NCBI GenBank assembly: GCA_947179195.1
Contig: CAMXAS010000002.1
Span: 1-34,208 of the forward strand
DNA from: an uncultured Bacteroidales bacterium
GTDB lineage: Bacteria > Bacteroidota > Bacteroidia > Bacteroidales > P3
Direction of reading: 5' to 3'
Length of the DNA: 34,208 nt
Under the pieces are notes generated by a model. It was not told where the DNA came from. It was given only the letters and a program-made list of their open reading frames with translations, and searched no databases. A program made the translations under genes and the position numbers. Positions 17,391-27,700 of this stretch are shown here, one piece after another (position 1 is the stretch's first letter; every line of letters starts with the position of its first letter).

Positions 17391-18089
17391 TTAGAATCCC
17401 AATACCTCGGCCATGCCGTACCAACCGCTGCGCCCGCGGAGCCATTCGGCGGCGACGACGGCGCCCAACGCGAAACCCGCCCGCGACTTGGCCTCATGGC
17501 GGATTTCGATGCTATCCTGTTCCGACCCGAAAACCAAACCGTGAATGCCGACCACCTCGCCGCGCCGCTCGGACGCGATGGGCACGGCCGGATAGCCGCC
17601 TTGCGCCAGGGCCGCGTTCATGCTCACGGCCGTACCGCTGGGGGCGTCCAACTTATGGATATGGTGGGTTTCGGTAATGTTTCCGCTATATTGCGGCTGC
17701 TGACGGAACAATTCGCCCGCCCGCTTGACCAATTGCAAGAAGATATTGACGCCGACACTGAAATTGGCGGCCGCGACCACCGCCCCGCCCGATGCCGCGC
17801 AAAGCGCACGCAGCCGCGCTTCCTCGTGTTGCCAGGCCGTGGTGCCGACCACCACGGGCTTGCCCGCCGACAGACACCTTTCGATATGGGCCACGACCGC
17901 CGACGGCACCGAAAACTCGATGGCCATATCCGCCCTCCGCCAAGCCTCGGCCTGCACGTCAAAATCCGGTTCCGAATCTATCCTGCAAACGATTTCATGC
18001 CCCCGTTCCAACGCCACTTTCTCGATTTCCCGCCCCATGCGGCCATACCCCAAGAGGGCGATACGCAAAGGCCTCCCCGTATTTTCCAT
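17391..18089 (-). CDS. dapB: 4-hydroxy-tetrahydrodipicolinate reductase
   Basis: IALLGYGRMGREIEKVA, VVVGTTAW, AANFSVGVNIF, ETHHIHKLDAPSGTA, FALGAVVAAEWL. Confidence 0.95.
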   Translation of the reverse strand: MENTGRPLRIALLGYGRMGREIEKVALERGHEIVCRIDSEPDFDVQAEAWRRADMAIEFSVPSAVVAHIERCLSAGKPVVVGTTAWQHEEARLRALCAASGGAVVAAANFSVGVNIFLQLVKRAGELFRQQPQYSGNITETHHIHKLDAPSGTAVSMNAALAQGGYPAVPIASERRGEVVGIHGLVFGSEQDSIEIRHEAKSRAGFALGAVVAAEWLRGRSGWYGMAEVLGF

Positions 18090-18098
18090 AACAGCACC

Positions 18099-18911
18099 TT
18101 AAAATTTCATACAAAGCCGGAACCCCATGTCCCAGGGCACCGAACCGCCCAAGCCCGCCGGAGCGGGTGCGGCATAAGGTTCCAGACGCATGGCCAGATT
18201 GGGCGACACGTTGAAATCGAACAGATGGGCATACACCACCGCATCGATGATATTCAAGAAATACACCACGCCGGCTATAATCAGCGTCAATTCAAAATTC
18301 TGTTCGTAGTAATTCCGCAGACGCAACAATTCGTCGTAGGTCTGCCCGGCCAGTTCCGGATTGCAGATGCTTTCGTCCGCATGGTAATAGCGCTTGTCTA
18401 TTTCCTGCTCGTAAAGCCTTTTCCCTTTAAAATTCAAATCGGCGAAATACGCGATGACGGCGGCGCCGGCATAGATGACGGGCGGCTTATACCACTGTGC
18501 GTTATAGCATTGCCCCAAGCCCGGCACCACCGCCGAACAGAGCGCCGCGATGCCCGGCGAACGGACGCCGCCGTGTTTTTTGGTACGGAACGCGCCGCTG
18601 TTGCGTTCGGCAAACGTCATGGCCTTGCGCGCCTCTTTGGCCGACATCGTGTTCTTGGGACGGGGCAACGTATCGGCATCCGGTTTCGGCTTCGCAACCG
18701 TCCAAGCGTAAACGTCTTCGTAATACCAGTTGCCGACGCCGTCGGATATGGGCGTCTCGCTCCGTTCGAAAGCCGTATGCTGTAAGGATAGACGGTCGCT
18801 GCCGTGCCAAGCTTCCTGCCAATCGACGGCATAACGGTCTTGCGCGCCCAAAGAGGCGCACGCCGCCGTCCATACGAAGCCCGCCACCAACAACCGGAAT
18901 CCGCTATGCAT
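18099..18911 (-). CDS. DUF5683 domain-containing membrane protein
   Basis: ALCSAVVPGLGQCYNAQWYKPPVIYAGAAVIAYF, IIAGVVYFLNIIDAVVYAHLFDFNVS; typical downstream neighbour of parB in Bacteroidota. Confidence 0.85.
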   Translation of the reverse strand: MHSGFRLLVAGFVWTAACASLGAQDRYAVDWQEAWHGSDRLSLQHTAFERSETPISDGVGNWYYEDVYAWTVAKPKPDADTLPRPKNTMSAKEARKAMTFAERNSGAFRTKKHGGVRSPGIAALCSAVVPGLGQCYNAQWYKPPVIYAGAAVIAYFADLNFKGKRLYEQEIDKRYYHADESICNPELAGQTYDELLRLRNYYEQNFELTLIIAGVVYFLNIIDAVVYAHLFDFNVSPNLAMRLEPYAAPAPAGLGGSVPWDMGFRLCMKF

Positions 18912-19857
18912 TGAGCCGGTTCAATATCTGCCGCAGTTCCTTTTCGGAAGAAAAATGAATCTGCAAACTGCCTTTTCCACCCTTCTGTTTGCGCACTTCC
19001 ACCGGCGTTTCCAACTTCTCGGACAACTTCCGGCTGTCTTCCACACACCATTCCGGCAAGGCCGGCTTGGCATCCGCCGCCGTCTTACGGGCGGGCTTCT
19101 CCTGACGCAAGCCCTGTTCCACGGCGCGGACCGAAAGGCCCTTCTCCTTGATGCGGCGCACCCAATCCACCTGTTTCTTCGGGTTTTCCTCCGCCAACAG
19201 GGCGCGCGCGTGCCCCATGCTGATTTCGTTGTTCTTCAACGCCAGCTGCACTTCGGCCGGCAGTTTCAACAAACGCATATAGTTCGTGACGGTGCTGCGG
19301 TCTTTCCCGACCCGCTTGCTCACTTCGTCCTGACTGTATTGATAGGCGTCGGCCAAGGCCTGATACGACAGCGCGATATCCATCGCGTTCAATTCCTCCC
19401 GCTGGATATTCTCCACCAAACCCATCTCCAGCATCTCGTTCTCGTTGGCCATACGGATATATACCGGAACTTCGGTCAGCCCCGCCCGCTTGGAGGCGCG
19501 CAACCGCCGTTCGCCCGAAATAAGCTGGTAGCGTTTGCCGTGCTTGCGCACCGTCAGCGGCTGGATGATGCCGTGTTCCTTGATGGAGTCGGACAATTCC
19601 TGCAAGGCCTGTTCGTCGAACTGCGTTCTGGGCTGTTGCGGATTGACGTCTATCAAATCGATGTCGATGGCCGCGATGGCCCCGATAACGCTCTGCTCGG
19701 CTTCCTCATAGGCATGGCGCAGCGTCTGCCGGTCGTCTTTCTGCGGCAACACCGGGCTGTCCGCCGTCATATCGGGCGCGTTGAGGCCGAAACCGCTGTC
19801 GCCCAACAGCGCGTCCAAGCCGCGTCCCAACGCATTTCTCTTGTTCTTTCCGCTCAT
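18904..19857 (-). CDS. parB: chromosome partitioning protein ParB
   Basis: [104 protein letters not shown]. Confidence 0.97.
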   Translation of the reverse strand: MSGKNKRNALGRGLDALLGDSGFGLNAPDMTADSPVLPQKDDRQTLRHAYEEAEQSVIGAIAAIDIDLIDVNPQQPRTQFDEQALQELSDSIKEHGIIQPLTVRKHGKRYQLISGERRLRASKRAGLTEVPVYIRMANENEMLEMGLVENIQREELNAMDIALSYQALADAYQYSQDEVSKRVGKDRSTVTNYMRLLKLPAEVQLALKNNEISMGHARALLAEENPKKQVDWVRRIKEKGLSVRAVEQGLRQEKPARKTAADAKPALPEWCVEDSRKLSEKLETPVEVRKQKGGKGSLQIHFSSEKELRQILNRLNA

Positions 19858-20672
19858 ATCGTATCTCCCTGTTTTTGCGCGGCCGCCGCTTCCGCCGCCG
19901 CTTGTTTCTCTTCTTCTCTCCGCAGGATTTCCTTCGCCAGGTTCAGATAGTTGACGGCTCCCGCGCTGTTGATGTCGTAGGCCAGAATGTTCTCGCGGTG
20001 GCTGGGGGCCTCGGCCAACTTCGTGTTATTGTGTATCAACGTCTCGAACACCAACTGATGGAAATGCGAACGCACTTCCTCCACCACCTGTTTCGACAGG
20101 CGCGTGCGCGAATCGTACATTGTCAGCAACAACCCTTCCAACTGCAGGCCCGGATTGAAACGGCTCTGGATGATACGGATCGTATTGAGCAGTTTCGTCA
20201 AGCCCTCCAACGCATAGTACTGGCATTGCACGGGCACGATGACCGAGTCGGAGGCCGTCAGCACGTTGGTCGTGATGAGCCCCAAGGAGGGCGAACAGTC
20301 CACGACGATGAAATCGTAATCGTCGCGCACGGCGGCCAGGCAACGCCGCAATATCGTTTCCCGCTGCGGCAAGCCCACGAGTTCCAGTTCCGCCCCCACC
20401 AAATCGATATGCGACGGCAGCAGATACAGGTCTTTGGTCGGCGTTTTGAGAATCAATTTCTTAGGGTCGGCCTGCTCGACCAAACAGTCGTAAACGCTTT
20501 CCCGTATCGAATCGGGATTGAAGCCGCAACCCGACGTGGCGTTGGCCTGCGGGTCCGCGTCGATCAGCAACGTTTTCTTCTCCAAAGCCGCCAAGGCCGC
20601 GCTCAGATTGATGGCGGTCGTCGTCTTGCCCACGCCGCCTTTCTGATTGGCGATGGCTATGATTTTTCCCAT
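19854..20672 (-). CDS. parA: chromosome partitioning ATPase ParA/Soj
   Basis: IIAIANQKGGVGKTTTAINLSAAL, LLIDADPQANATSGCG, FIVVDCSPSLGLITTNVL, VPVQCQYYALEGLTKLL. Confidence 0.97.
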   Translation of the reverse strand: MGKIIAIANQKGGVGKTTTAINLSAALAALEKKTLLIDADPQANATSGCGFNPDSIRESVYDCLVEQADPKKLILKTPTKDLYLLPSHIDLVGAELELVGLPQRETILRRCLAAVRDDYDFIVVDCSPSLGLITTNVLTASDSVIVPVQCQYYALEGLTKLLNTIRIIQSRFNPGLQLEGLLLTMYDSRTRLSKQVVEEVRSHFHQLVFETLIHNNTKLAEAPSHRENILAYDINSAGAVNYLNLAKEILRREEEKQAAAEAAAAQKQGDTI

Positions 20673-20689
20673 GTTTTTCCTTTCTTCTT

Positions 20690-20724
20690 AAAACAACAAA
20701 AGCCGTCCTGTTGGCAAGGACAGC
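20690..20724 (-). terminator. candidate terminator between the DUF3276 gene and parA
   Basis: Minus strand GCTGTCCT tgccaac AGGACGGC (8-bp stem with one GU) followed by TTTTGTTGTTTT. Confidence 0.6.
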
Positions 20725-20746
20725 TCGTCTGGCTATACCGTAACGG

Positions 20747-21085
20747 TTAGCCCAACGTTTCCGAGAAATCCGCGTTGAAATCGCGCCACTCCGACGAACG
20801 GTCGGCCTCCGCCTCCGTCCGTTCCGGATATTCGCCGGTTTCAACAAACCGAATCGCCTGGTCCAAGCCTTTCCGGAAATTATCGAAATCCTCCCGGTAC
20901 AGAAAGATTTTGTGCTTTTCGTAAACGAAACGCCCCGTGGTCTCGTCGAAATGACGTTTGCTCTCCGTAACGGTGATGTAACGGTCGCCGCCCTTGGTCT
21001 CTTTCACGTCCATGAAATAAGTCCGCTTGCCGGCCCGAACCGCCTCACTGTAAACTTCCTCTTTTCCAGTCCCGAAATCTTCCAT
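20747..21085 (-). CDS. DUF3276 / PUR-alpha-like ssDNA/RNA-binding family protein
   Basis: VYSEAVRAGKRTYFMDVKETKGGDRYITVTESKRHFDETTGRFVYEKHKIFLYREDFDNFRKGLDQAIRFV, typical Bacteroidota PUR-domain sequence. Confidence 0.88.
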   Translation of the reverse strand: MEDFGTGKEEVYSEAVRAGKRTYFMDVKETKGGDRYITVTESKRHFDETTGRFVYEKHKIFLYREDFDNFRKGLDQAIRFVETGEYPERTEAEADRSSEWRDFNADFSETLG

Positions 21086-21141
21086 TTCGCTTTGTTTTAT
21101 TTAATTCTCCCCTCTTCGGTCGTCCCCGAAAAATTTGCAAG

Positions 21142-21149
21142 CAAAGGTA
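21142..21149 (-). promoter_or_regulatory. candidate -7 element (TACCTTTG) for the DUF3276 gene
   Basis: CAAAGGTA on + strand, about 57 bp upstream of the minus-strand ATG at 21085. Confidence 0.45.
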
Positions 21150-21173
21150 GTAAAAAAAAACAAATTTTTAATG

Positions 21174-21181
21174 TATCTTTG
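21174..21181 (+). promoter_or_regulatory. candidate -7 element (TATCTTTG) for pdxST
   Basis: TATCTTTG followed by a ~120-nt leader to the pdxS ATG. Confidence 0.5.
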
Positions 21182-21191
21182 CACGTTTTTT

Positions 21192-21257
21192 GGCTAAGGC
21201 CTTCCGCCTAAAGGCGTCAGCCCCCGCAAGCCCGCGGACGTTATCCGAAGGTCAGCC
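21192..21257 (+). other. candidate structured RNA leader of pdxST
   Basis: GGCTAA(GG)CCTTC (21192-21204) can pair with GAAGGTCAGCC (21247-21257), enclosing CGCC-TAAA-GGCG (21205-21216) and CCGC-AAGCCC-GCGG hairpins; a second GTCAGCC copy (21216-21222) competes for the GGCT 5' strand. Confidence 0.4.
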
Positions 21258-21306
21258 ATATAAGATTGATAAATAACAGATTAAATAACCGTAATAAACT
21301 TTTAAC

Positions 21307-22200
21307 ATGGACCAAGCAACTAAAGCGCAGAATTGGAAGATCAAGCTCGGTTTGGCCGAGATGCTGAAGAACGGCGTCATCATGGACGTCACGAATCCCG
21401 AACAGGCCAAGATTGCCGAAGACGCCGGCGCCATCGCCGTCATGGCTTTGGAACGCGTGCCTTCCGACATCCGCGCCCAAGGGGGGGTAGCGCGCATGAG
21501 CGACCCGAAAATGATTAAGGAAATCAAGGCTTGTGTCAGCATTCCCGTCATGGCCAAATGCCGCATCGGCCACTTCGCCGAAGCGCAGATTCTCGAATCC
21601 CTGGGCATCGACTTCATCGACGAGAGCGAGGTTCTGACCCCGGCCGACGAGGACTTCCACATCTACAAACACGACTTCAAGATTCCGTTCGTCTGCGGTT
21701 GCCGCAACTTGGGCGAGGCCCTGCGCCGCATCGGCGAAGGCGCCGCGCTGATCCGCACGAAAGGTGAAGCCGGTACCGGCAATATCGTTGAGGCGGTCCG
21801 CCATATGCGCGCGCTGATGCAGGGCATCCGCCGTCTGCAGGTGCTGCCGAAAGAAGAACTGATGACGGAAGCCAAGAACCTGCAAGCGCCGTACGAACTC
21901 GTATGCGAGGTAGCCGAAACCGGCAAGTTGCCCGTTCCCAACTTCTCGGCGGGCGGTGTGGCCACGCCGGCCGATGCGGCCTTGATGCGTCAAATGGGTG
22001 CCGAATCCGTATTCGTAGGTTCCGGTATCTTCAAGTCGAGCAACCCCGCCAAGGTGGCCAAAGCGATTGTGGAAGCCACGACGCACTACAACGACCCCGA
22101 CAAATTGGCCGTCCTGTCCGAAGACCTGGGCGAACCCATGCACGGCATCGACGTACGCCAATTGGACGAGAAACAGTTATTCGCCACGAGAGGTTGGTAA
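21307..22200 (+). CDS. pdxS: pyridoxal 5'-phosphate synthase lyase subunit PdxS
   Basis: [79 protein letters not shown]. Confidence 0.98.
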   Translation: MDQATKAQNWKIKLGLAEMLKNGVIMDVTNPEQAKIAEDAGAIAVMALERVPSDIRAQGGVARMSDPKMIKEIKACVSIPVMAKCRIGHFAEAQILESLGIDFIDESEVLTPADEDFHIYKHDFKIPFVCGCRNLGEALRRIGEGAALIRTKGEAGTGNIVEAVRHMRALMQGIRRLQVLPKEELMTEAKNLQAPYELVCEVAETGKLPVPNFSAGGVATPADAALMRQMGAESVFVGSGIFKSSNPAKVAKAIVEATTHYNDPDKLAVLSEDLGEPMHGIDVRQLDEKQLFATRGW

Positions 22201-22236
22201 GACCTCCGTTTTTTAGGTTCAGCCAAGAGAAAGAAG

Positions 22237-22803
22237 ATGAGAACAATCGGTGTTTTGGGCATTCAAGGTGCCATTGAAGAACACGTCCGCATGGTGCAGT
22301 CCCTGGGACACGAAGCCCTTTGGGTCAAAGACGAGGAAACGCTCAACCGTGTGGAAGGTCTGATTTTGCCCGGCGGCGAAAGCACGAGCATGGGCAAGCA
22401 ATTGGAATGGTTCCATCTTCTTTCTCCGCTGCGCCGCAAGATTACGGAATCGAAACTGCCCGTTTTCGGCACCTGCGCCGGCATGATCCTGCTGGCGAAG
22501 GATATCGAAAACAGCGACCAGTTGCGTATCGGCGCGATGGACATCAAGGTGAGACGCAACGCCTACGGTTCGCAAATCAACAGTTTCGTGACCGACATCG
22601 ACGTCAAGGGCATCGACCATCAAGTGCCGGCCGTCTTCATCCGCGCCCCGCGCATCGAATGCGCCTCGCCGGAAGTGGAGACGCTCGCCGTTTACGAGGG
22701 CCATCCCATTTTCGTAAGACAAGGCCATATGTGGGCGGCCAGTTTCCACCCCGAATTGACCGACAGCGCCGACATTCACGCGCTCTTTATCCAATCCATC
22801 TAA
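22237..22803 (+). CDS. pdxT: pyridoxal 5'-phosphate synthase glutaminase subunit PdxT
   Basis: IGVLGIQGAIEEHVRM, LILPGGESTSMGKQLEW, PVFGTCAGMILLAKD, SFHPELTDSADIHALF. Confidence 0.97.
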   Translation: MRTIGVLGIQGAIEEHVRMVQSLGHEALWVKDEETLNRVEGLILPGGESTSMGKQLEWFHLLSPLRRKITESKLPVFGTCAGMILLAKDIENSDQLRIGAMDIKVRRNAYGSQINSFVTDIDVKGIDHQVPAVFIRAPRIECASPEVETLAVYEGHPIFVRQGHMWAASFHPELTDSADIHALFIQSI

Positions 22804-22808
22804 ACGGT

Positions 22809-23753
22809 ATGTTCAACAGACGTTTCATACGGGAAAAAGTGCTCCAGTCGCTCTATGCGTTTTACCAAGGCGACATGGAAAACGGACGGGTCTGTGAAAA
22901 GAACATGCTGTTCCACCTGCAACAGATTTACGAGCTTTACATTTACCATCTCGCCTGCCTGAACGCCCTGGCCGACTATTTCCACGAACGCGCGGAACTG
23001 GCCCGCAAGCAGTTCATCCCGATGCCCGATGCGTTGACGCCCGTCGATCTGTCGCAAAACGAAGTCATCCGGCAAATCGCCGCCTGTCCGCGCTTCACGT
23101 TGCCCAACGAGGCGTTCAAGTTCAACTGGAGCCAACAGGAAAGCCTGTTCAAGACACTTTACGACGAGGTGTTGGCCGCACCCTTCTATCAGGAATATGT
23201 GTCCGCCCCCCGTTCGTTTGAAAACGACCGCACGTTCTTACAGAAACTCTATAAGAAAAAAGTCGTTCCCAACGCCGTTTTCCGCTCGCTCTGCGACGAC
23301 CGCTCGATTATATGGGCGGCCGACTACGACAGCGTGGCCTATTGGGTATATACTTCCATCAAGAAAGCCGAAGCCGGCGACGACAACTGGATTCCGGACA
23401 ACTTCGCCCGCACGGGCGAGGACGAGAGCGCGGAAATCACGTTCGGCAAACAGTTGTTGGAAAAGACGCTGCTGCACGGCAGCGAATACGAGTCCCTCAT
23501 CGTGGAACAGACCGAGAACTGGGAGGCCGACCGCATCGCCGTCATGGAACTCATCATCCTCAAAACGGCCGTGGCCGAGTTCGTCAACTTCCCGTCCATC
23601 CCGCTCAAAGTGACACTCAACGAATACATCGAGATTTCGAAACGCTTTTGTTCCGAAAAAAGTCGTATATTTGTCAATGGGTTGCTGCACAAATTAAGTG
23701 CGGAACTCCAAAGCCGCCACATGATTAAAAAGACCGGACGCGGTCTGATATAA
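22809..23753 (+). CDS. nusB: NusB-domain transcription antitermination protein (long Bacteroidota form)
   Basis: ATG at 22809: MFNRRFIREKVLQSLYAFYQGD...; C-terminal DRIAVMELIILKTAVAEFVNFPSIPLKVTLNEYIEISKRFCSEKSRIFVNGLLHKL matches the NusB fold. Upstream part of the 477-aa track ORF is out-of-frame pdxT. Confidence 0.9.
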   Translation: MFNRRFIREKVLQSLYAFYQGDMENGRVCEKNMLFHLQQIYELYIYHLACLNALADYFHERAELARKQFIPMPDALTPVDLSQNEVIRQIAACPRFTLPNEAFKFNWSQQESLFKTLYDEVLAAPFYQEYVSAPRSFENDRTFLQKLYKKKVVPNAVFRSLCDDRSIIWAADYDSVAYWVYTSIKKAEAGDDNWIPDNFARTGEDESAEITFGKQLLEKTLLHGSEYESLIVEQTENWEADRIAVMELIILKTAVAEFVNFPSIPLKVTLNEYIEISKRFCSEKSRIFVNGLLHKLSAELQSRHMIKKTGRGLI

Positions 23754-23792
23754 GCGGCACCGTTAATTTTACAAACCCTAAAATCCTTTATC

Positions 23793-24116
23793 ATGAACCT
23801 TTCAACGATTTTACTGCAAGCGGCCAATGCGCCGAAAGCGGGCTTATGGCAGAACCTTTTCCTGATTCTGATCATCATCGTCATCTTCTATTTCTTCCTG
23901 ATCCGTCCGCAGATGAAACGGAACAAGGAACAACAGCAGTTCCGCAACAGCCTGCAAAAAGGTCAGAAAGTGGTGACCATCGGCGGCTTGCACGGTCGTA
24001 TCGCTGAAATCCAGGACAACACGGTGACGTTGGAAGTCGATAACGTCAAGATGAAATTCGAGAAATCGGCCATCGCTTCCAGCATCAACGACCAGCTGAA
24101 TACGGAGACCAAATAA
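23793..24116 (+). CDS. yajC: preprotein translocase subunit YajC
   Basis: Single TM LFLILIIIVIFYFFLIRPQMKRNKEQQQFRNSLQKGQKVVTIGGLHGRIAEIQDNTVTLEV. Confidence 0.95.
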   Translation: MNLSTILLQAANAPKAGLWQNLFLILIIIVIFYFFLIRPQMKRNKEQQQFRNSLQKGQKVVTIGGLHGRIAEIQDNTVTLEVDNVKMKFEKSAIASSINDQLNTETK

Positions 24117-24126
24117 ATAGACCTTT

Positions 24127-24741
24127 GTGATACGCGTAGGCCTGACCGGCGGTATCGGAAGCGGCAAAAGTACGGTAGCCCGTATTTTTGCCGCTTTAGG
24201 TATACCCGTGTACGGGGCCGACACGGCTTCCAAACGGATTTTGGCGCGCGCGGACGTGCGGGCGCAGGTTTTATCGCTTTTTCCGGAAATCGGTTCCGAT
24301 CCGGATTTTTCCCCCGATTCTTTCCTTTCCTTTACGCGTGCGTTGGCACGCCTCGTCTTTCCGGCGCCGGAACGGCTCACGGCCTTGAACGGCCTGTTAC
24401 ACCCGTTGGTCTTTGCCGACTGTGACACCTGGTTGGAGAAACAGGCGCAAGGCGACGGCACGGCCAAACGCCCGCCCTATGCGGTGGTGGAAGCGGCCAT
24501 ATTATTGGAAAGCGGTCTCTACCGACGGATGGACCGCATCATCAGTGTGGAATGCCCCGTAGAGATACAGATTCAACGCGCCTGCCGGCGGGACGGGGTA
24601 ACGGAAGACATGGTCAAGGCGCGGCTCGCACGCCAATGGTCGGCCGAACAACGGCGGCCGTATGCCGACTTCGTCATAGAAAACGACGGACGGCAAAGCG
24701 TATTGGCGGCCGTACTCGCTATCGACCGCCAATTACACTAA
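24127..24741 (+). CDS. coaE: dephospho-CoA kinase
   Basis: IRVGLTGGIGSGKSTVARIFAALGIPVYGADTASKRIL, LHPLV, VVEAAILLESG, ADFVIENDG. Confidence 0.95.
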   Translation: MIRVGLTGGIGSGKSTVARIFAALGIPVYGADTASKRILARADVRAQVLSLFPEIGSDPDFSPDSFLSFTRALARLVFPAPERLTALNGLLHPLVFADCDTWLEKQAQGDGTAKRPPYAVVEAAILLESGLYRRMDRIISVECPVEIQIQRACRRDGVTEDMVKARLARQWSAEQRRPYADFVIENDGRQSVLAAVLAIDRQLH

Positions 24742-24748
24742 GCTTTCT

Positions 24749-27700
24749 TTAGAACCATTTTACCAGACGGATGTCCTGACGGTGCACCAAGCCCGGATGT
24801 TTGGGATAGACGCGGAACGCATAGTCATACACGCCGGAGACATCCACGGGCCAAACGCCCGTATAGTTCACCTCGTCCGGATTGTCGAAACGCGTGTCGG
24901 CCGGCGTCAGTTCCTGCGTGAACAGGATTTTCCGCACCACATCGTTTTCCTTACTGCCGAAAATCACTTCCACGCCGACGTCTTCGGGCTTGAGGCCGCC
25001 CAAATCCAAGCGGATGCCGAAGTTGGCGTCTTCGCCCAAGGCCAGCGGGCCCTGGGAGGTTTCCGGCAAGTCCACGTCCACGCAACGCACGCCATCCCAA
25101 CGGTTGATGACATTGAGCCGCCACAGCGCCAAAGCCGCCGCTTCCTTATAATGGTCGGCCATTAAGCCGCGGCTGCGTTCGGCCAAGGCGTGGTAATACT
25201 GTTTGTAATAATCGTCCAACTGACGGCGCATCGTGAAATGCGGCGCGATTTGGGCGATGTTGTTTTTGATGTACTGAATCCAGCGCGGGCTCATGTTGCC
25301 GTTTTCGGCATAATAGGCCGGCACGATTTCGTTCTCGATAAGGTCGTAAATCGTTTCGGCATCGAGCTGGTTCTGATAAACGGGGTTCTCGTAGGTCTGT
25401 TCCTCCTTCAACGCCCAACCGGCGCCGGGACGGTAACCTTCCGCCCACCAGCCGTCCAACACGCTCAGGTTCAACACCCCGTTCATGATAGCTTTCTCGC
25501 CGCTCGTACCGGAGGCTTCCAAAGGCCGCGTCGGCGTATTGATCCACACGTCCACACCCTGTACCAAGTAGCGGGCCACGTCGATGTCGTAGTTCTCGAT
25601 GAAGATGATTTTGCCCCGGAACTCCGGACGACGCGACACCTCGATAATCTGTTTGATCAAGTCCTGACCCGCCTTGTCGGCCGGATGCGCCTTGCCCGCG
25701 AAGATGAACTGCACGGGACGCCCCGTCTGACCGACAATTTTGGCCAAGCGGTCGAGGTTGCTCAACAGCAGATAGGCGCGTTTATAGGTGGCGAAACGGC
25801 GCGCGAAACCGAACGTCAAGGCCGACGGGTCAAGCGAAGACAGCACCTTGACCATTTCCTGAGGCGTGTCGCCGCGCGAAGGCATCTCGGCCTGCAGACG
25901 TTCCTTGACGAAGGCGATGAGGCGGGCGCGCAACTGCGTCCGCACCTGCCATACTTCCTCGTCCGGCACGTTTTGGATATGCGCCCAGCAATCGGCATTG
26001 GAAACGTCCTTGCCGAAATCCGCGCCGAAATGCTTTTCGTAAAGCCGTTGCCAGAGCGGATGCGCCCACGTGCGGTAGTGGACGCCGTTGGTCACATAGC
26101 CGATGTTTTCCAGTTCTTCCGGATAATAGCCCGGATACATGGGCGCGAAGATTTCGCGGCTGACCCGGCCGTGAATCCGGCTCACGCCGTTGATTTCCTC
26201 CGAAAGGTTGGCGGCCAGGAAACTCATCGAGAATTTGTCGCCCGCGCTTTCGTCGTCCTTCTGCCCGAGGGCCATGAACTGTTCCCATTCGATTTTGAGA
26301 CGTCCCGGGAAAGACGACATATAGGTACGCATGATGTCTTCCGAGAACGCATCGTGCCCGGCCGGCACCGGCGTATGGGTCGTGAAGAGCGTGGCCGAAC
26401 GCACGAGTTCTTCGGCCTGCAGGAACGGCAGGTTTTCGTCTTCCACATATTCCCGCAGACGTTCCAGGCCCATGAACGCGCCGTGGCCTTCGTTGCAGTG
26501 GTAAACCTCCGGATGCAGCCCCATGCAGCGCAACACCCGCACGCCGCCCACGCCGAGCAACAACTCCTGCTTGAAACGGTTTTCCCAATCACCGCCGTAG
26601 AGCTGGTGCGTGATGCTGCGGTCGGCCAGCGTGTTTTCTTCTATATCGGTATCCAACAGATAGAGCGGCACGCGCCCTACATTCACCAACCATAACTTGG
26701 CGGTCAACTGCCGCCCCGGCAATGAAATCTGCACGGTCTTCCACAAGCCGTCCTCATCGCGCACCGGCAGAATCGGCAGTTTGGAGAATGCCTGCGGGAT
26801 GTAATCGGCCTGCTGTTCGCCGGCCGCGTTGAGCCGCTGTTGGAAATAGCCGTAACGGTAGAGCAACCCGATGCCGACCATATCGACGTTCTTGTCGCTG
26901 GCCGCTTTGAGGTAGTCGCCGGCCAAAATGCCCAAACCGCCCGAATAAATCTTCAGGCTTTCGTGCAAACCGAACTCCATCGAGAAATAAGCGACCTTGG
27001 GGCCCGCCTTATGCGCCCCCTCGGCCATATAGGCTTCGAAGTCCGCATATACTTTGGCCAAGCGCGCCATAAAGTCCGTATCGGCGATTAAGGCCTTGAT
27101 GCGTTGGGCGGTCAGGCCGTCCAACAAGGCCACCGGATTGTGGCCGCAGGCTTCCCAACGGTTGGGATCGACCGACTCGAACAGGGCCGTCGCTTCCGGC
27201 TGCCACGACCACCACAGGTTGGCCGCCAAACGTTCCAAGTTGGACAGGGCTTCCGGCAACACGCCGCGTATCATCAGCTTGCGCCATTGCGGCAGAATGG
27301 GACGGACCGCCGAGAGTTTCTGCAACGTAAACGGCAGTTCCTTGTTCAACAGCGTGGCGTCCTTATTCCATTTGTCGGCGGCCATGTCGTAGGCCGTCGC
27401 GTATTCTTCCACCAAATTCTGCCACAAGGCCTGGCGCGAAACCGCGTAGGCCTGCTTGCGGCACACGGCCATATCGGCGGCCGACAGGGCCGTCCAACGG
27501 CAGAGTTGTTCCACCATCCGCGCCACGACGTCCGGGTCGTTGCTGTCGTTTCTATCCACAACCACGACGCCCTGCTGGGCTTCGCGCACGCTTTCCTGTA
27601 CCCACAGCCCGAAGCCGGCCACCGAGGTCGTCATCGTGGGCAACGAGAAGGCCGCGCTTTCCAAGGGCGTATAGCCCCAGGGTTCGTAATAGGACGGGAA

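Noticed and set aside
15535-17394. 619-aa plus-strand ORF antisense to the GH3/serine-hydrolase gene
   Set aside because: Arg/His/Gln-rich shadow frame without family motifs; arises from GC-rich codon bias on the opposite strand.
18904-21085. parS site near parAB
   Set aside because: No parS-like GTTNCACGTGNAAC palindrome was spotted by eye; a pattern search would be needed.
21481-21487. G7 homopolymer in pdxS as a possible phase-variation tract
   Set aside because: Encodes the conserved [11 protein letters not shown] motif in a housekeeping gene; short and most likely coincidental.
22320-22808. Long N-terminal extension of the nusB ORF (477 aa)
   Set aside because: Region is out-of-frame pdxT; the real start is ATG 22809.
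23667-23674. TATATTTG box within the 3' end of nusB as an internal yajC promoter
   Set aside because: The nearest upstream TTTG is only ~15 nt away, too short for the Bacteroidota consensus spacing; weak evidence.
25190-26695. 501-aa plus-strand ORF antisense to the glycogen phosphorylase fusion (also 27854..29032, 30252..31751, 31919..33088)
   Set aside because: Same shadow-ORF signature; the minus-strand frames carry unambiguous conserved motifs.
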